A stretch of 37,566 bases of DNA, taken from NCBI GenBank assembly GCA_035652335.1, contig DASRDZ010000068.1, positions 1 through 37,566 of the forward strand, read 5' to 3'. Below, piece after piece: positions 16,566 to 24,038 of the stretch. Source of the DNA: DASRDZ01 sp035652335 (GTDB lineage Bacteria; Chloroflexota; Dormibacteria; Aeolococcales; Aeolococcaceae). Both the position numbers and the translations under genes were made by a program. Numbering within the stretch: position 1 is the stretch's first letter; each line of letters opens with the position of its first letter. The notes beneath the pieces are model-generated. The model was not told the origin of the DNA, did not search any database, and saw only the letters and a program-made list of their open reading frames with translations.

Positions 16566-16816
16566 TGAGCGAAATGACAGTTAGTGCCGCTCGGGAGGAT
16601 TTCGCCGGGGCGATCGAGCGAGCCCGTCGATCCGGCGAGCCGGTCTACGTGACCCGCCGTGGGCACCGGTTGGCGGTCATCGTCGATGCTGACGCCTACG
16701 ATGCCTTGGTTGAAGCTGCCGAGGACACCCTCGACCGTGCCGAACTGGCGGCAGCCCGTGCCGAGGCCGACTACGTGCCCTGGGACGAAGTGAAGGCCGA
16801 CCTCGGCCTGCGGTGA
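16565..16816 (+). CDS. Phd/YefM-type antitoxin
   Basis: 83 aa. MSEMTVSAAREDFAGAIERARRSGEPVYVTRRGHRLAVIVDADAYDAL is a typical Phd/YefM DNA-binding fold: strand, helix, helix, then the VTRRGHRLAVIV beta hairpin. The acidic, helical C-terminus (EAAEDTLDRAELAAARAEADYVPWDEV) is the part that normally wraps and blocks the toxin. It should repress its own promoter through the palindrome over the -10. It overlaps the toxin start by 4 nt (GTGA). Confidence 0.92.
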   Translation: MSEMTVSAAREDFAGAIERARRSGEPVYVTRRGHRLAVIVDADAYDALVEAAEDTLDRAELAAARAEADYVPWDEVKADLGLR

Positions 16817-17076
16817 CGATCTATCGCGTAGAGGTTTCGCGGCGAGCGCTCAAGGTCTTGTCCAGTCTTCCGCGACAAGAGCAGCAGCGCATCCGAGCCG
16901 CCATCGACCTACTAGCCGAGCGGCCCCGTCCCCCAGGCGCCGTCCGTATCGTCGGCGAGCCTCACGCCTATCGGGTGCGCGTCGGCGACTATCGCATCGT
17001 CTACGAGGTCTTCGACGACCGCCTCGTCATTCAAGTCATCCGGATCGGACACCGGAAGGATGTCTACCGCCGGTGA
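16813..17076 (+). CDS. RelE/ParE-superfamily toxin
   Basis: 87 aa. YRVEVSRRALKVLSSLPRQEQQRIRAAIDLLAERPRPPGAVRI has the N-terminal strand and two-helix hairpin. GEPHAYRVRVGDYRIVYEVFDDRLVIQVIRIGHRKDVYRR has the beta sheet with the basic C-terminus. RVRVGDYRIVYEV and GHRKDVYRR are the conserved stretches of RelE-type mRNA interferases, with Arg, His and Tyr available for ribosome-bound mRNA cleavage. It appears intact. Repeat copy 3 starts 64 nt after the stop. Confidence 0.92.
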   Translation: MTIYRVEVSRRALKVLSSLPRQEQQRIRAAIDLLAERPRPPGAVRIVGEPHAYRVRVGDYRIVYEVFDDRLVIQVIRIGHRKDVYRR

Positions 17077-17140
17077 CCACGCCGGCGTTCTTCCTGACAA
17101 CTCGCCGAGACTGAATCCGGGCACCGCCGCCGCCATCCCG

Positions 17141-17171
17141 GGGTTCGGGTTGCGGGAGGTCGGGACTAGAT
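17141..17171 (+). repeat. Island direct repeat, copy 3
   Basis: 31-bp unit with 3 differences from consensus. Four G-tracts separated by TTC, TTGC and AGGTC make a canonical G-quadruplex motif. An ACATGT palindrome follows shortly after. It starts 695 nt after copy 2 and 694 nt before copy 4, in the 249-nt gap between RelE and the 50-aa gene. Nothing else is recognised in that gap. Confidence 0.8.
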
Positions 17172-17325
17172 ACACATGTTCGTGGTGATGACCGGCCCTG
17201 GTGTCTGTGGGGCGGCAGGCGCGCAAGTAGAGTCCGTGCATGCCTCCAGCTAGCCGCGAGCCAGCGCGCACTGGACCCCACGGCACTTCGCGCTGTCGAA
17301 CCCCGCAGGACGAGGACAGGACGAC

Positions 17326-17478
17326 GTGCCACGGCTCCTGCGGCGGCTCGCAAAGACGATCGACGGACCCGGTGACGTCCAAGTGGTCGACCTCGTGATG
17401 CACACAGAGATCACGGAAGACGGCCCCTGGCCAGCGATCACGGTGTATTACTCGTCTGCCGGACGATCGGGGTCTTGA
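17326..17478 (+). CDS. Short 50-aa protein, unknown
   Basis: A GTG start and TGA stop give 50 aa: a basic N-terminus VPRLLRRLAKTIDGPG, then strand-like DVQVVDLVMHTEI, EDGPWPAITVYY and a short SSAGRSGS tail. No family is recognised. It is called for two reasons: the residue pattern looks protein-like, and its stop overlaps the next gene's TTG by 4 nt (TTGA), the same coupling used by the toxin-antitoxin pairs of this island. An AGGA lies just upstream of the start. A small antitoxin or immunity-like partner of the downstream membrane protein is possible but unsupported. Confidence 0.4.
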   Translation: MPRLLRRLAKTIDGPGDVQVVDLVMHTEITEDGPWPAITVYYSSAGRSGS

Positions 17479-17774
17479 CCAGCGGAGCGCGAGTCATCGG
17501 TGTCGCGCTGTTCTTCGCAGTGCTGTACGTCGCCGACCGTGCGCTCGCTCAATGGGGATCCGCAGCAATCCGCCGCCGTCCGCGGCCCGGGCTCCGCGTT
17601 ACGGTGGTCTTCGTCACCGTCGTCGCGAGCTATTCGCTGTTCGCCTTCGCGGCACGATGGGCCGCCTCCTGGTCGGCCGGAGTCGGGTGGGTGGTTCTCG
17701 CGTTGGCGTTCCCCGCCTGCCCCGCATCGGCTATTGCAGTCGATCGCTTGCTGCCCGAGCTCACGCCTGGCTGA
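17475..17774 (+). CDS. Small integral membrane protein
   Basis: 99 aa from a TTG that overlaps the preceding stop. Three hydrophobic segments are visible: ARVIGVALFFAVLYVAD (5-21), VTVVFVTVVASYSLFAFAA (about 42-60) and VGWVVLALAFPACPASAIAV (about 70-89), with a basic loop IRRRPRPGLR after the first. No family is recognised. The position, coupled to a short hydrophilic gene and flanked by repeat copies 3 and 4, makes it the fourth module of the island. Membrane-acting toxins occur in such settings, but there is no direct evidence for that. Confidence 0.55.
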   Translation: MTSGARVIGVALFFAVLYVADRALAQWGSAAIRRRPRPGLRVTVVFVTVVASYSLFAFAARWAASWSAGVGWVVLALAFPACPASAIAVDRLLPELTPG

Positions 17775-17834
17775 GTGGCCGCAGCCGGAGCCGCTGGATG
17801 TAGGCCCAGGGGAACTGCGGGAACCGGCTCGCCA

Positions 17835-17865
17835 GAGTTCGGGTTGCGGAAGGTCGGGCGTAGAC
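17835..17865 (+). repeat. Island direct repeat, copy 4
   Basis: 31-bp unit with 2 differences from consensus, including GGGA to GGAA, which breaks one G-tract. It begins 60 nt after the membrane protein stop, like copies 1 and 3 after their modules. No gene is seen in the remaining gap to 17972. Confidence 0.8.
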
Positions 17866-17972
17866 CACCCGCAACTTCGCACGCTGTCCGTGTCGAGGGC
17901 GGGGTATGCGGCTTCCCGATACGAACGGTTGAATCGCGCACCGCGACGATCAGCTGTCCTCGAGCGCCCCGG

Positions 17973-18386
17973 TCAATCGATGCTTCCCGGCGGCACGACC
18001 CACTGGCATGGCTGCCCGGTGGCCGCCGCGATGCGATCGAAGTCTGCGTCGTAGTGCAGGACGATCAGCTCCGCCTCCTCGGCCGCCGCAGCGATCAGCA
18101 GGTCCGGGATCTTCCGGCCGCGCTGGCTGCGACTGGCCAGGACTCGCTGCACCTGGCGGGCGCGCTTGAAATGCCGGCCCTCCGTCTCAATCAGGGTGAA
18201 CACGTTCGACGCTTCGTGGACCGCATCCCACTCCTCCGCCGTGCGCGCTGGGTATCCGAGCTCCAGGTCGGAGATTCCTGCGCGGGCGATCCGGCCCGCC
18301 GCCGTGAGTGGCTCGAGCACGGCTCGAACGGCGGGAGTGCGGAGGCGGGTCAGGACGCTGGTGTCGACGAGGTGGGTCAGCGCCAC
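17973..18386 (-). CDS. PIN-domain toxin VapC
   Basis: 137 aa PIN domain with the full acidic set: Asp in THLVDTSVLTRL (residue 8), Glu in ISDLELGYPA, Asp in RKIPDLLIAAAAE, and Asp residues in LHYDADFDRIA. Length and spacing are typical for VapC ribonuclease toxins. The GTG start lies inside the antitoxin gene (10-nt overlap). The partner is a VapB of a different fold from the AbrB-type antitoxin at 13757, so this is an independent system and not a duplicate. It is transcribed toward repeat copy 4, opposite to the first and third modules. Confidence 0.92.
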   Translation of the reverse strand: MALTHLVDTSVLTRLRTPAVRAVLEPLTAAGRIARAGISDLELGYPARTAEEWDAVHEASNVFTLIETEGRHFKRARQVQRVLASRSQRGRKIPDLLIAAAAEEAELIVLHYDADFDRIAAATGQPCQWVVPPGSID

Positions 18387-18571
18387 GCTTCGTCGCGATC
18401 CATGAGTGGAGCGCTGGCAAGCCGGTCGAGCGCCTTGCCGACGCGTCGGTCTCGGCCCGTCGTGGCGCGGCGGAGCGCCTCGTTCACAGTGTCCCGGATC
18501 GTGCGTGTCCGAAGCTCAGCCTGTGCCGCCCGCAGAAACTCCTCGTTGATGTCGACCAGGTGCTTGCTCAT
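18377..18571 (-). CDS. VapB-type antitoxin
   Basis: 64 aa: MSKHLVDINEEFLRAAQAELRTRTIRDTVNEALRRA, the typical short VapB ribbon-helix-helix-like sequence with the TIRDTVNEALR helix, then a helical tail ending LMDRDEAWR that would bind VapC. ATG 18571 was chosen although the frame is open further upstream: a TATACT -10 ends 7 nt before it, and the upstream part overlaps the operator. No ribosome binding site is seen, so the mRNA is probably leaderless. Confidence 0.9.
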   Translation of the reverse strand: MSKHLVDINEEFLRAAQAELRTRTIRDTVNEALRRATTGRDRRVGKALDRLASAPLMDRDEAWR

Positions 18572-18578
18572 GCGCCTG

Positions 18579-18605
18579 AGTATATACGATGTATGTAGCG
18601 TATAT
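18579..18605 (-). promoter_or_regulatory. Promoter and inverted-repeat operator of the VapBC operon
   Basis: On the minus strand the -10 is TATACT, 7 nt before the antitoxin ATG. An inverted repeat, ATATACG (18582-18588) and CGTATAT (18599-18605) with a 10-bp centre, covers the -10 edge and spacer. This very AT-rich block stands out from its surroundings. It is the likely binding site for the VapBC complex. The -35 is weak (TGGATA at an 18-bp spacing). Confidence 0.7.
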
Positions 18606-18695
18606 CCACGGTTGTGACCGGGCCGTGCCCTGTCGGCGACGGGGTACTTCAGGCAAGCCGGGCGGGGCCCGCGCGAGTGCGACAGAATGCGCCAC

Positions 18696-19748
18696 GTGGC
18701 TGACCAAGCGGATCGCGATCCCTCCGGAATCCGGCGCATGGCAGGCGCCTACCGGCTGTCCGCAGCGGTGGCCGCGTTCGCGGAGCTGGGCGTGGCGGAC
18801 GTCCTCGCCGGCGGTGCACGCTCCGCCGCGGAGGTGGCGGCGCAGCTCGGCGTCCACGAGCCCACGCTGCGACGCCTGCTCGCCGCACTGGCCGGGGAGG
18901 GCGTCGTTTCGGACGAGAACGGCCGATACGGCCTGACTCCCCTGAGCCGGGCGCTGTGCGCCGGCGACCCCGACCGCACCGGCGACATGGTGCGCGGGTG
19001 GACCGCCCTCGCCGAGGGCTACCGCGCCTTCGGTGAGCTGGCGACGACGGTGCGCACCGGCGTGTCGGGGTTCCGGCTCGCCTACGGGCAGTCGTTTCAC
19101 GAGTACCTGCGCGACCATCCCGACCGGGCGGCGGTGTACGGCGCGGCCAACGACTCGACCGTCGCGGGGTTCCAGGCTGCCGTCGACGCCTACGACTTCG
19201 CGCAGCACGCGTCGGTCGTCGACGTCGGTGGCGGATACGGCGGCTTCCTGCTCTGCCTCATCCAGACCCATCCACGGGTCCGCGGCATCGTCTACGACCT
19301 GCCGCACGTCGTCGTGGAGACGGCCAGGCGCATCGGCGAGGCGGGGGCGTCGGAGCGCATCACGTGCAGCGGCGGCGACGCCTTCGAGTCGGTCCCGGCC
19401 GGCGCCGACGCGTACGTCATGGTCACCGTGCTGCGCTGCTTCGACGACGAGCAATGCATGCGCCTGCTCGGCTCCTGCCGGGCGGCGATGCGACCGGGCG
19501 CCCGGGTGCTGCTCCTCGAGATGATGCTTCCGGCCGGTCCTCCACCGCCACCGCAGGGCCTCGCCGACCTGCAGGCTCTGGCGGTGTACGGGGGCGCGGA
19601 CCGGACCGAGGCGCAATGGCGCAGCCTCCTCGAGGGCGCAGGGCTGTCGCTGCTCGGCGTGCAGCCGGCCCAGCCTCCGTACTGGTGGATCGTGGGCGAA
19701 GCCGCGCAAAAGGAGCGGCGCGGCTCGCCCGGCGCCGCGCCGCCTTGA
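18696..19748 (+). CDS. SAM-dependent O-methyltransferase (Methyltransf_2 family)
   Basis: 350 aa. The N-terminal dimerisation and winged-helix part has AELGVADVLAGGARSAAEVAAQLGVHEPTLRRLLAALAG. The C-terminal Rossmann domain has the SAM motif VVDVGGGYGGFLL, then GIVYDLPHVV, GGDAFESVP and MVTVLRCFDDEQ. This is the layout of caffeic acid/hydroxyneurosporene-type O-methyltransferases, acting on a small hydroxylated compound, probably a secondary metabolite. No pathway genes are adjacent. GTG 18696 follows CAGAAT by 7 nt; ATG 18687 is the alternative start. Confidence 0.88.
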   Translation: MADQADRDPSGIRRMAGAYRLSAAVAAFAELGVADVLAGGARSAAEVAAQLGVHEPTLRRLLAALAGEGVVSDENGRYGLTPLSRALCAGDPDRTGDMVRGWTALAEGYRAFGELATTVRTGVSGFRLAYGQSFHEYLRDHPDRAAVYGAANDSTVAGFQAAVDAYDFAQHASVVDVGGGYGGFLLCLIQTHPRVRGIVYDLPHVVVETARRIGEAGASERITCSGGDAFESVPAGADAYVMVTVLRCFDDEQCMRLLGSCRAAMRPGARVLLLEMMLPAGPPPPPQGLADLQALAVYGGADRTEAQWRSLLEGAGLSLLGVQPAQPPYWWIVGEAAQKERRGSPGAAPP

Positions 19749-19807
19749 CACGCCACGCGCGATAACCGACACTGCCGCCGCCCGACCCGCCCACATGGAG
19801 TCGCCAC

Positions 19808-20122
19808 ATGCACTACGTCGTCCTGGGCGTCCATTCCCCTGAGATCTGCCCGACGAGCAATGCCAAGACCCGAGCCCTTCTCCTCGAGCTCGGTCCGCAG
19901 ATTCCCGGCATCGCCGAGAAGAACAGCGTCAAGATCGTGGCCGGCCCGTACGTCAACCGCGAGCACACGACGGTGGTCATCGTGGAGACCGACTCAGCCG
20001 AGAACCTCGACGCCTTCCTCGTGCAGGCGCGGCTCCATCAGTGGAATCAGCTCCGGATCCTCCCGTCGCAACACATGGCGGAGGGGATGAAGGACGTCGC
20101 CGAGGGAACGTCGCTCTTCTGA
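19808..20122 (+). CDS. Small protein, dimeric alpha-beta-barrel-like, function unknown
   Basis: 104 aa. The sequence starts MHYVVLGVHSPEICPTSNAKTR, has strand VKIVAGPYVNREHTTVVIVETDSAENLDAFL, and ends with RILPSQHMAEGMKDVAEG. The order strand-helix-strand-strand-helix-strand fits the ferredoxin-like dimeric barrel of DUF3303/YCII-type proteins, but the family is not certain. The ATG has a GGAG 9 nt upstream. The next gene (the sigma factor) is convergent, 22 nt away; the YCII partner of that sigma factor has a similar fold, which may be coincidence. Confidence 0.65.
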   Translation: MHYVVLGVHSPEICPTSNAKTRALLLELGPQIPGIAEKNSVKIVAGPYVNREHTTVVIVETDSAENLDAFLVQARLHQWNQLRILPSQHMAEGMKDVAEGTSLF

Positions 20123-20144
20123 ACCACCGGAAGCCCAAGACCGG

Positions 20145-21332
20145 CTAGCGCGAGACCCCACCGGCGTCGAGCTCACGGAGGCGGCGTTCGAGGAAGCGCC
20201 GCTCGGCGCCGTCGGGAGTCAGCTCGCGAGCACGCCGGTATGCGGCGCGCGCCTCGTCCGCCCGACCCAGACGTCGCAGGAGCTCGGCCCTGGTCGAGTG
20301 GAAGTATCGAAAGTCGCCCAGCGCGAGCTGGTCGACGATGCCAAGGCCGGCCTCGGGGCCGTCGGTCTCGGCCACCGCGATGGCGCGGTTCAACTCCACG
20401 ACGGGGGACGCGGTCATGCGCGCGAGCTCACCGTACAGCGCCGCAAGCCGGTCCCAGTCGCACGGCGTCTCCATGTGCAGCGACGCGATGGACGCCTGCA
20501 GGACGTACGGCCCGCGGCCCTCCAGTGCGAGTGCGCGGTCGAGCTCGGCTCGTCCGGCGACGATCTGCTCAGCGTCCCACCGCGACGGGTCCTGGTCGGC
20601 GAGCAGCACGAGCTCTCCCTGCTCGAACCGCGCCTCGCGGCGCGAGTCGTGGAGCAGCATCATCGCCAGCAGCCCGTGGACCTCGGCGTCGTCCGGCAGC
20701 AGCTCGGCGAGCGCGCGACCCAGCCAGATGCCCTCGTCCGCCAGCCCCTCGTCGCCGCCGTACCCTTCGTTGAAGATGAGGTAGACGACGGCGAGGACGG
20801 CGTCGAGCCGCTCGCGCAGCAGGTGCACCGGCGGCACACGGAAGGGGATTCGCGCAGCGCGGATCTTGCGCTTGGCGCGGACCAGCCGCTGCGCCATGGT
20901 CGGCTCGGGGACGAGAAAGGCTCGGGCGATCTGCTCGGTCGTCAGGCCGCCCAGGCTGCGCAGCGTGAGCGCGACCTGCGCGTCGACGGCGAGCGCCGGG
21001 TGGCAGCAGGTGAAGATGAGCTCCAAACGCTCGTCGGGAAACGACGTGACGTTCATCGGCACCTCGGCGCTGCTCGCGGCGGCGAGCAGCTCGGACTTGG
21101 CGGCGAGAGTGCGATCACGGCGGATGCGGTCGGTCGCTCGATTCCGGGCCGTGGTCATCAACCAGGCGCGCGGGTTGCGCGGGACACCGTCTCGCGGCCA
21201 GCGCTCGGCGGCGACGGCGAAGGCCTCGGCGGCGGCGTCCTCGGCGAGGTCGAAGTCGCCGAGGACGCCGATCAGAGTGGCCAGCACACGGCCCCACTCC
21301 TGGCGGAAGACCTCGTCGAGCGGCGCTACCAA
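20145..21332 (-). CDS. ECF-type RNA polymerase sigma factor (ECF42-like, with C-terminal TPR-like extension)
   Basis: 395 aa. The N-terminus has sigma region 2 (VFRQEWGRVLATLIGVLGDFDLAEDAAAEAFAVAAERW, then NPRAWLMTTARNRATDRIRR) and region 4 (LTLRSLGGLTTEQIARAFLVPEPTMAQRLVRAKRKI). It is followed by the about 200-residue helical extension (DUF6596-like) found in this group: VYLIFNEGYGG, LLAMMLLHDSRREAR, GPYVLQASIASLH. These factors have no anti-sigma factor and pair with DGPF/YCII proteins, as here. The start is TTG 21332: GGAGG lies 5-6 nt upstream, and it overlaps the YCII stop by 7 nt. Confidence 0.92.
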   Translation of the reverse strand: MVAPLDEVFRQEWGRVLATLIGVLGDFDLAEDAAAEAFAVAAERWPRDGVPRNPRAWLMTTARNRATDRIRRDRTLAAKSELLAAASSAEVPMNVTSFPDERLELIFTCCHPALAVDAQVALTLRSLGGLTTEQIARAFLVPEPTMAQRLVRAKRKIRAARIPFRVPPVHLLRERLDAVLAVVYLIFNEGYGGDEGLADEGIWLGRALAELLPDDAEVHGLLAMMLLHDSRREARFEQGELVLLADQDPSRWDAEQIVAGRAELDRALALEGRGPYVLQASIASLHMETPCDWDRLAALYGELARMTASPVVELNRAIAVAETDGPEAGLGIVDQLALGDFRYFHSTRAELLRRLGRADEARAAYRRARELTPDGAERRFLERRLRELDAGGVSR

Positions 21333-21673
21333 TAGACCTCCGAAGGACGGATCTCGACCGCACCACCGTAGCGCGCCGCCGGGACGCGAGCCGCGACCTC
21401 GATGGCCGCGTCGAGGTCGTCGGCCTCGAGGATGAACCAACCGCCGATCGCCTCCTTCATCCCGACGAAGGGGCCGTCCGTCGTCAGGGTCCTGCCGCCT
21501 TCGACGCGCACGGTCGTCGCGTTCTGGGGAAGGCCCATCGGCAGGCCGGGAGTGACGCCGGGCGTCTGGTTGATCCCCTGGTAGTCGGCGTGGACCTGCT
21601 TCTGCTCGTCCTCGGGGAGCGCGGCCTGGCGCTCCAGCGCGGTGCCCTGGTAGATCAGCATGACGTACTTCAT
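21326..21673 (-). CDS. YCII/DGPF-domain protein, partner of the sigma factor
   Basis: 115 aa: MKYVMLIYQG at the N-terminus, TLTTDGPFVGMKEAIGGWFILEADDLDAAIEVAARVPAARYGGAVEIRP in the core. The DGPF motif and the GGWFILEADDLDAA segment are diagnostic of the YCII-related family, small dimeric barrels encoded with ECF42 sigma factors and thought to act in the same signalling response. A good ribosome binding site, GAGGAG, lies 6 nt before the ATG. The stop overlaps the sigma start, so it is the upstream gene of a two-gene operon. Confidence 0.92.
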   Translation of the reverse strand: MKYVMLIYQGTALERQAALPEDEQKQVHADYQGINQTPGVTPGLPMGLPQNATTVRVEGGRTLTTDGPFVGMKEAIGGWFILEADDLDAAIEVAARVPAARYGGAVEIRPSEVYW

Positions 21674-21746
21674 CGGTTTCTCCTCGTCAGCAGAAGATGG
21701 TGACGAGATGAGACGAACGGCGGGCCGCGAAATCGACAGGGTGCGC

Positions 21747-22190
21747 CTAGCTCAGCTCGGCGAGGCCCTGCACCACCCAGGCCCGCAGCTCGTCCGACCC
21801 GTACCAGGGCGCCGCATCGGCCCGCCCGCATTCCAGCACCGCCTCCGCGCTGGCACCGGCGCGCAGCCCCGCATAGAGGTAGATCAGCGCCGAGGAGCGC
21901 GGTCCGGTGCGGCAGGTCACCAGGGTGGGTCGCGGAAGCGCGTCGAGGGCGGCGATCTGGCGGCGCGCGAGGTCCATGTCCATCACCCGCGGCGGGTCGG
22001 AGACGACATTGGCGGACTCGGGGACGGCGGCCTGGACGTCCGCGTACGACATGCCGCCATCCATGGCGGCGAACTCCTCACCGCAGAGGAAGAGCCAGGA
22101 CGCCGCGCCGGCGTCGCGTGCGAACGCGACGGGATCGGAGATCAGGCCGCGGTTGTGGACCAGGTCGGCGGGCTTGGTGAATTCAGCCAT
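21747..22190 (-). CDS. DUF442/Blh-like putative phosphatase
   Basis: 147 aa. Late in the sequence, after a strand (RPTLVT), is CRTGPRSSALIYLYAGL (Cys93, Arg98). It resembles the CRxGxRS phosphate-binding loop of DUF442 (beta-lactamase-hydrolase-like) proteins, which are distant cysteine phosphatases. The preceding VVSDPPRVMDMDLARRQIAALDAL fits the partner strand and helix. The substrate is unknown. ATG 22190 is preferred over the in-frame TTG at 22202 because GGAG is 6 nt before it. It stands between the sigma operon and the MFS-cNMP gene, all on the minus strand. Confidence 0.6.
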   Translation of the reverse strand: MAEFTKPADLVHNRGLISDPVAFARDAGAASWLFLCGEEFAAMDGGMSYADVQAAVPESANVVSDPPRVMDMDLARRQIAALDALPRPTLVTCRTGPRSSALIYLYAGLRAGASAEAVLECGRADAAPWYGSDELRAWVVQGLAELS

Positions 22191-22228
22191 GCGCGTCTCC
22201 AACGACGTCGGGCGGCAGGGCGTCGAGC

Positions 22229-23965
22229 CTACCCGATCGCGTGTTCCTCCACGGGCGCGTCCTCGGGGCGTCCGGCGACCTCGAGGATGCCCGTCTGCGA
22301 CGGGTGCGTCAGCGACAGCCGGGTCCGCGCGCCCTCCAGCAGCGACGGCGACGCGTTGAGGTTGCTGAGCGCGTCGAGGAAGTCCCCGCCCTCGATGCGC
22401 AGCAGCGTGCAGTCGCTGCGCGCCGTCACCGTCGCGGTCCGCGGGATGTGCGCGATGAGCCCGATCTCGCCGAAGTACGAGCCCGGTCCCAGCGCGCGCA
22501 GACGCCGCGGCGCCGTGCCTCGCTCACCGACCGCGGTCACGTCGAGGCTTCCCTGCAGCACCGCGTAGAAGGCGTCCGCCACCTCACCTTCGACGACGAC
22601 CGGCGTGCCCGCGGCAACGGTGGTCTCATGTGCCGACGACGCGAGCCGCTCCAGGCTGGAGCGGGACGCGGCCCGGAAGAGGTCGAGCCGCTCCAGCAGT
22701 GCGACGCGCGGCGCCAGCGCGGCGGCGGTTGCGGCCGCGACACCGTCCATTGCCAGCAGGCGCGGCAGCGTGAGCAGGCAAAGCGCCGGGATGCCGAGCC
22801 CGTAGACCAGCAGCGTCGTGTGCAGCCCCGCCTGCAACACCCACGGCGTGATCAGCGCACCGAGGCTGATGGCCCCCAGCACCAGTGCGAAGAACACCCC
22901 GAAGACGCGCGCCACCATCTCCTTCGGCGCGGAGCGCTGCAGCGCGGTGATGGCCAGGGTGTCGACCACCAGCGTTCCCGCCCCGCGCACCACCTGCAGC
23001 GCGAACGCAACCGACGGCTGGTGGACGACCACCAGCAGCGCCGTGGGCATGCAGTACAGGGCGATGCCGCCGAGGATGGCCGGCGCCAGCCGGCGGCTGC
23101 CCGCCAGGCGGTTGACCACCGCCGCGCCCGCCACGCCGCCGACGCCGAGCCCGGCGAGCAGATAGCCGTACCCGTTCGCGCCGGTGCCGAGCTGGAGGTT
23201 GGAGATGGGCACGAACAGCACCGTGTCGGTGCCGTAGACGAAGCTCGCCAGCACGCTGAAGCCGACGAAGATCCTCGCCGTCGGCGACGACATCACGGCG
23301 CGGAAGCCGTCGGCGACCTGGCGCAGCGGGCCCGCGCTGCCCCCCTCGGTGACGTCACTGGGATGGCTGCGCACGCCCAGCGAACCCACCATCCAGGCGG
23401 CCACGGCGAAACTGACAGCATTGACCAGAATTGCCAGGGCGGAGCCGCCGGCGAGCAGCAGCCCGGCGCCGATGGCAGGACCGAGGATGACCACCAGGTT
23501 GTCGATGGCACCGTTGAGGGCGTTGGCGGCGGCCAGGTCGTCCTCACGCGTCACCTGGGGGATGACCGCGGCCACGGCGGGGTTGTAGACCGTCTGCAGC
23601 AGCGAGGTGAACGCCGCCAGCACCACGGCGAGTGCGACGGGACCGCTGCGCCAGGCCACCAGGGCGAGCCCAAGCTGCACCAGCAGCGAGGCGATGTTGA
23701 TGCGCACCATGAGGGCGACGCGCTCGAAACGCTCGGCGATGACGCCCCCGTAGGCGCTGAAGAACAGCGAGGGAACGAAGCGCCCCAGCGCGCCCGCGGC
23801 CACCCAGGCGGTGGAGTGGGTGCGCTCCCAGAGCAGCACGGCGAGCGCCACCGAGTAGGCCCACGAGCCGGAGGCCGAGATCAGCTGGCTGCCGAGCAGC
23901 CTCCGCAGGTCGCGTGAGCGGAGTGCGGAGCGGTATCCCTCGCGTTGCCCAGCCATGCTCGCCAT
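22229..23965 (-). CDS. MFS transporter fused to a C-terminal cyclic-nucleotide-binding domain
   Basis: 578 aa. Residues about 1-420 form an MFS transporter (MFS_3/enterobactin-exporter-like): the first helix region LLGSQLISASGSWAYSVALAVLLW, then multiple hydrophobic segments. From about 430 to 545 comes a cNMP-binding domain: LERLDLFRAASRSSLERL, VVVEGEVADAFYAVLQGSLDV, and the phosphate-binding cassette GSYFGEIGLIAHIPRTATVTA with the Arg-Thr-Ala end. It is probably an exporter whose activity is gated by cAMP or cGMP. ATG 23965 is used with a GAGGGGG box upstream; 23956 is also possible. It is divergent from the cyclase gene, 110 nt apart, which supports a functional link. Confidence 0.9.
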   Translation of the reverse strand: MASMAGQREGYRSALRSRDLRRLLGSQLISASGSWAYSVALAVLLWERTHSTAWVAAGALGRFVPSLFFSAYGGVIAERFERVALMVRINIASLLVQLGLALVAWRSGPVALAVVLAAFTSLLQTVYNPAVAAVIPQVTREDDLAAANALNGAIDNLVVILGPAIGAGLLLAGGSALAILVNAVSFAVAAWMVGSLGVRSHPSDVTEGGSAGPLRQVADGFRAVMSSPTARIFVGFSVLASFVYGTDTVLFVPISNLQLGTGANGYGYLLAGLGVGGVAGAAVVNRLAGSRRLAPAILGGIALYCMPTALLVVVHQPSVAFALQVVRGAGTLVVDTLAITALQRSAPKEMVARVFGVFFALVLGAISLGALITPWVLQAGLHTTLLVYGLGIPALCLLTLPRLLAMDGVAAATAAALAPRVALLERLDLFRAASRSSLERLASSAHETTVAAGTPVVVEGEVADAFYAVLQGSLDVTAVGERGTAPRRLRALGPGSYFGEIGLIAHIPRTATVTARSDCTLLRIEGGDFLDALSNLNASPSLLEGARTRLSLTHPSQTGILEVAGRPEDAPVEEHAIG

Positions 23966-24038
23966 GAGCTGTGGTCCCCCTCGTGCTGCGGAGGCAAACA
24001 GTACACCGTCGCCCGCCGCAGCGCAGCAGTTCGGCTGA

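Noticed and set aside
17239..17400. ATG-started frame overlapping the 50-aa gene in another frame
   Set aside because: Composition (Ser/Arg/Thr/Cys-rich) looks like a shadow, while the 50-aa frame is coupled to the next gene.
14452..17865. CRISPR array from the four repeats
   Set aside because: Unit distances are about 700-2000 nt with genes between, and no cas genes are present.
14452..17865. True integron attC sites
   Set aside because: No integrase in the window and no clear RYYYAAC/GTTRRRY core pair; kept only as a cassette-like analogy.
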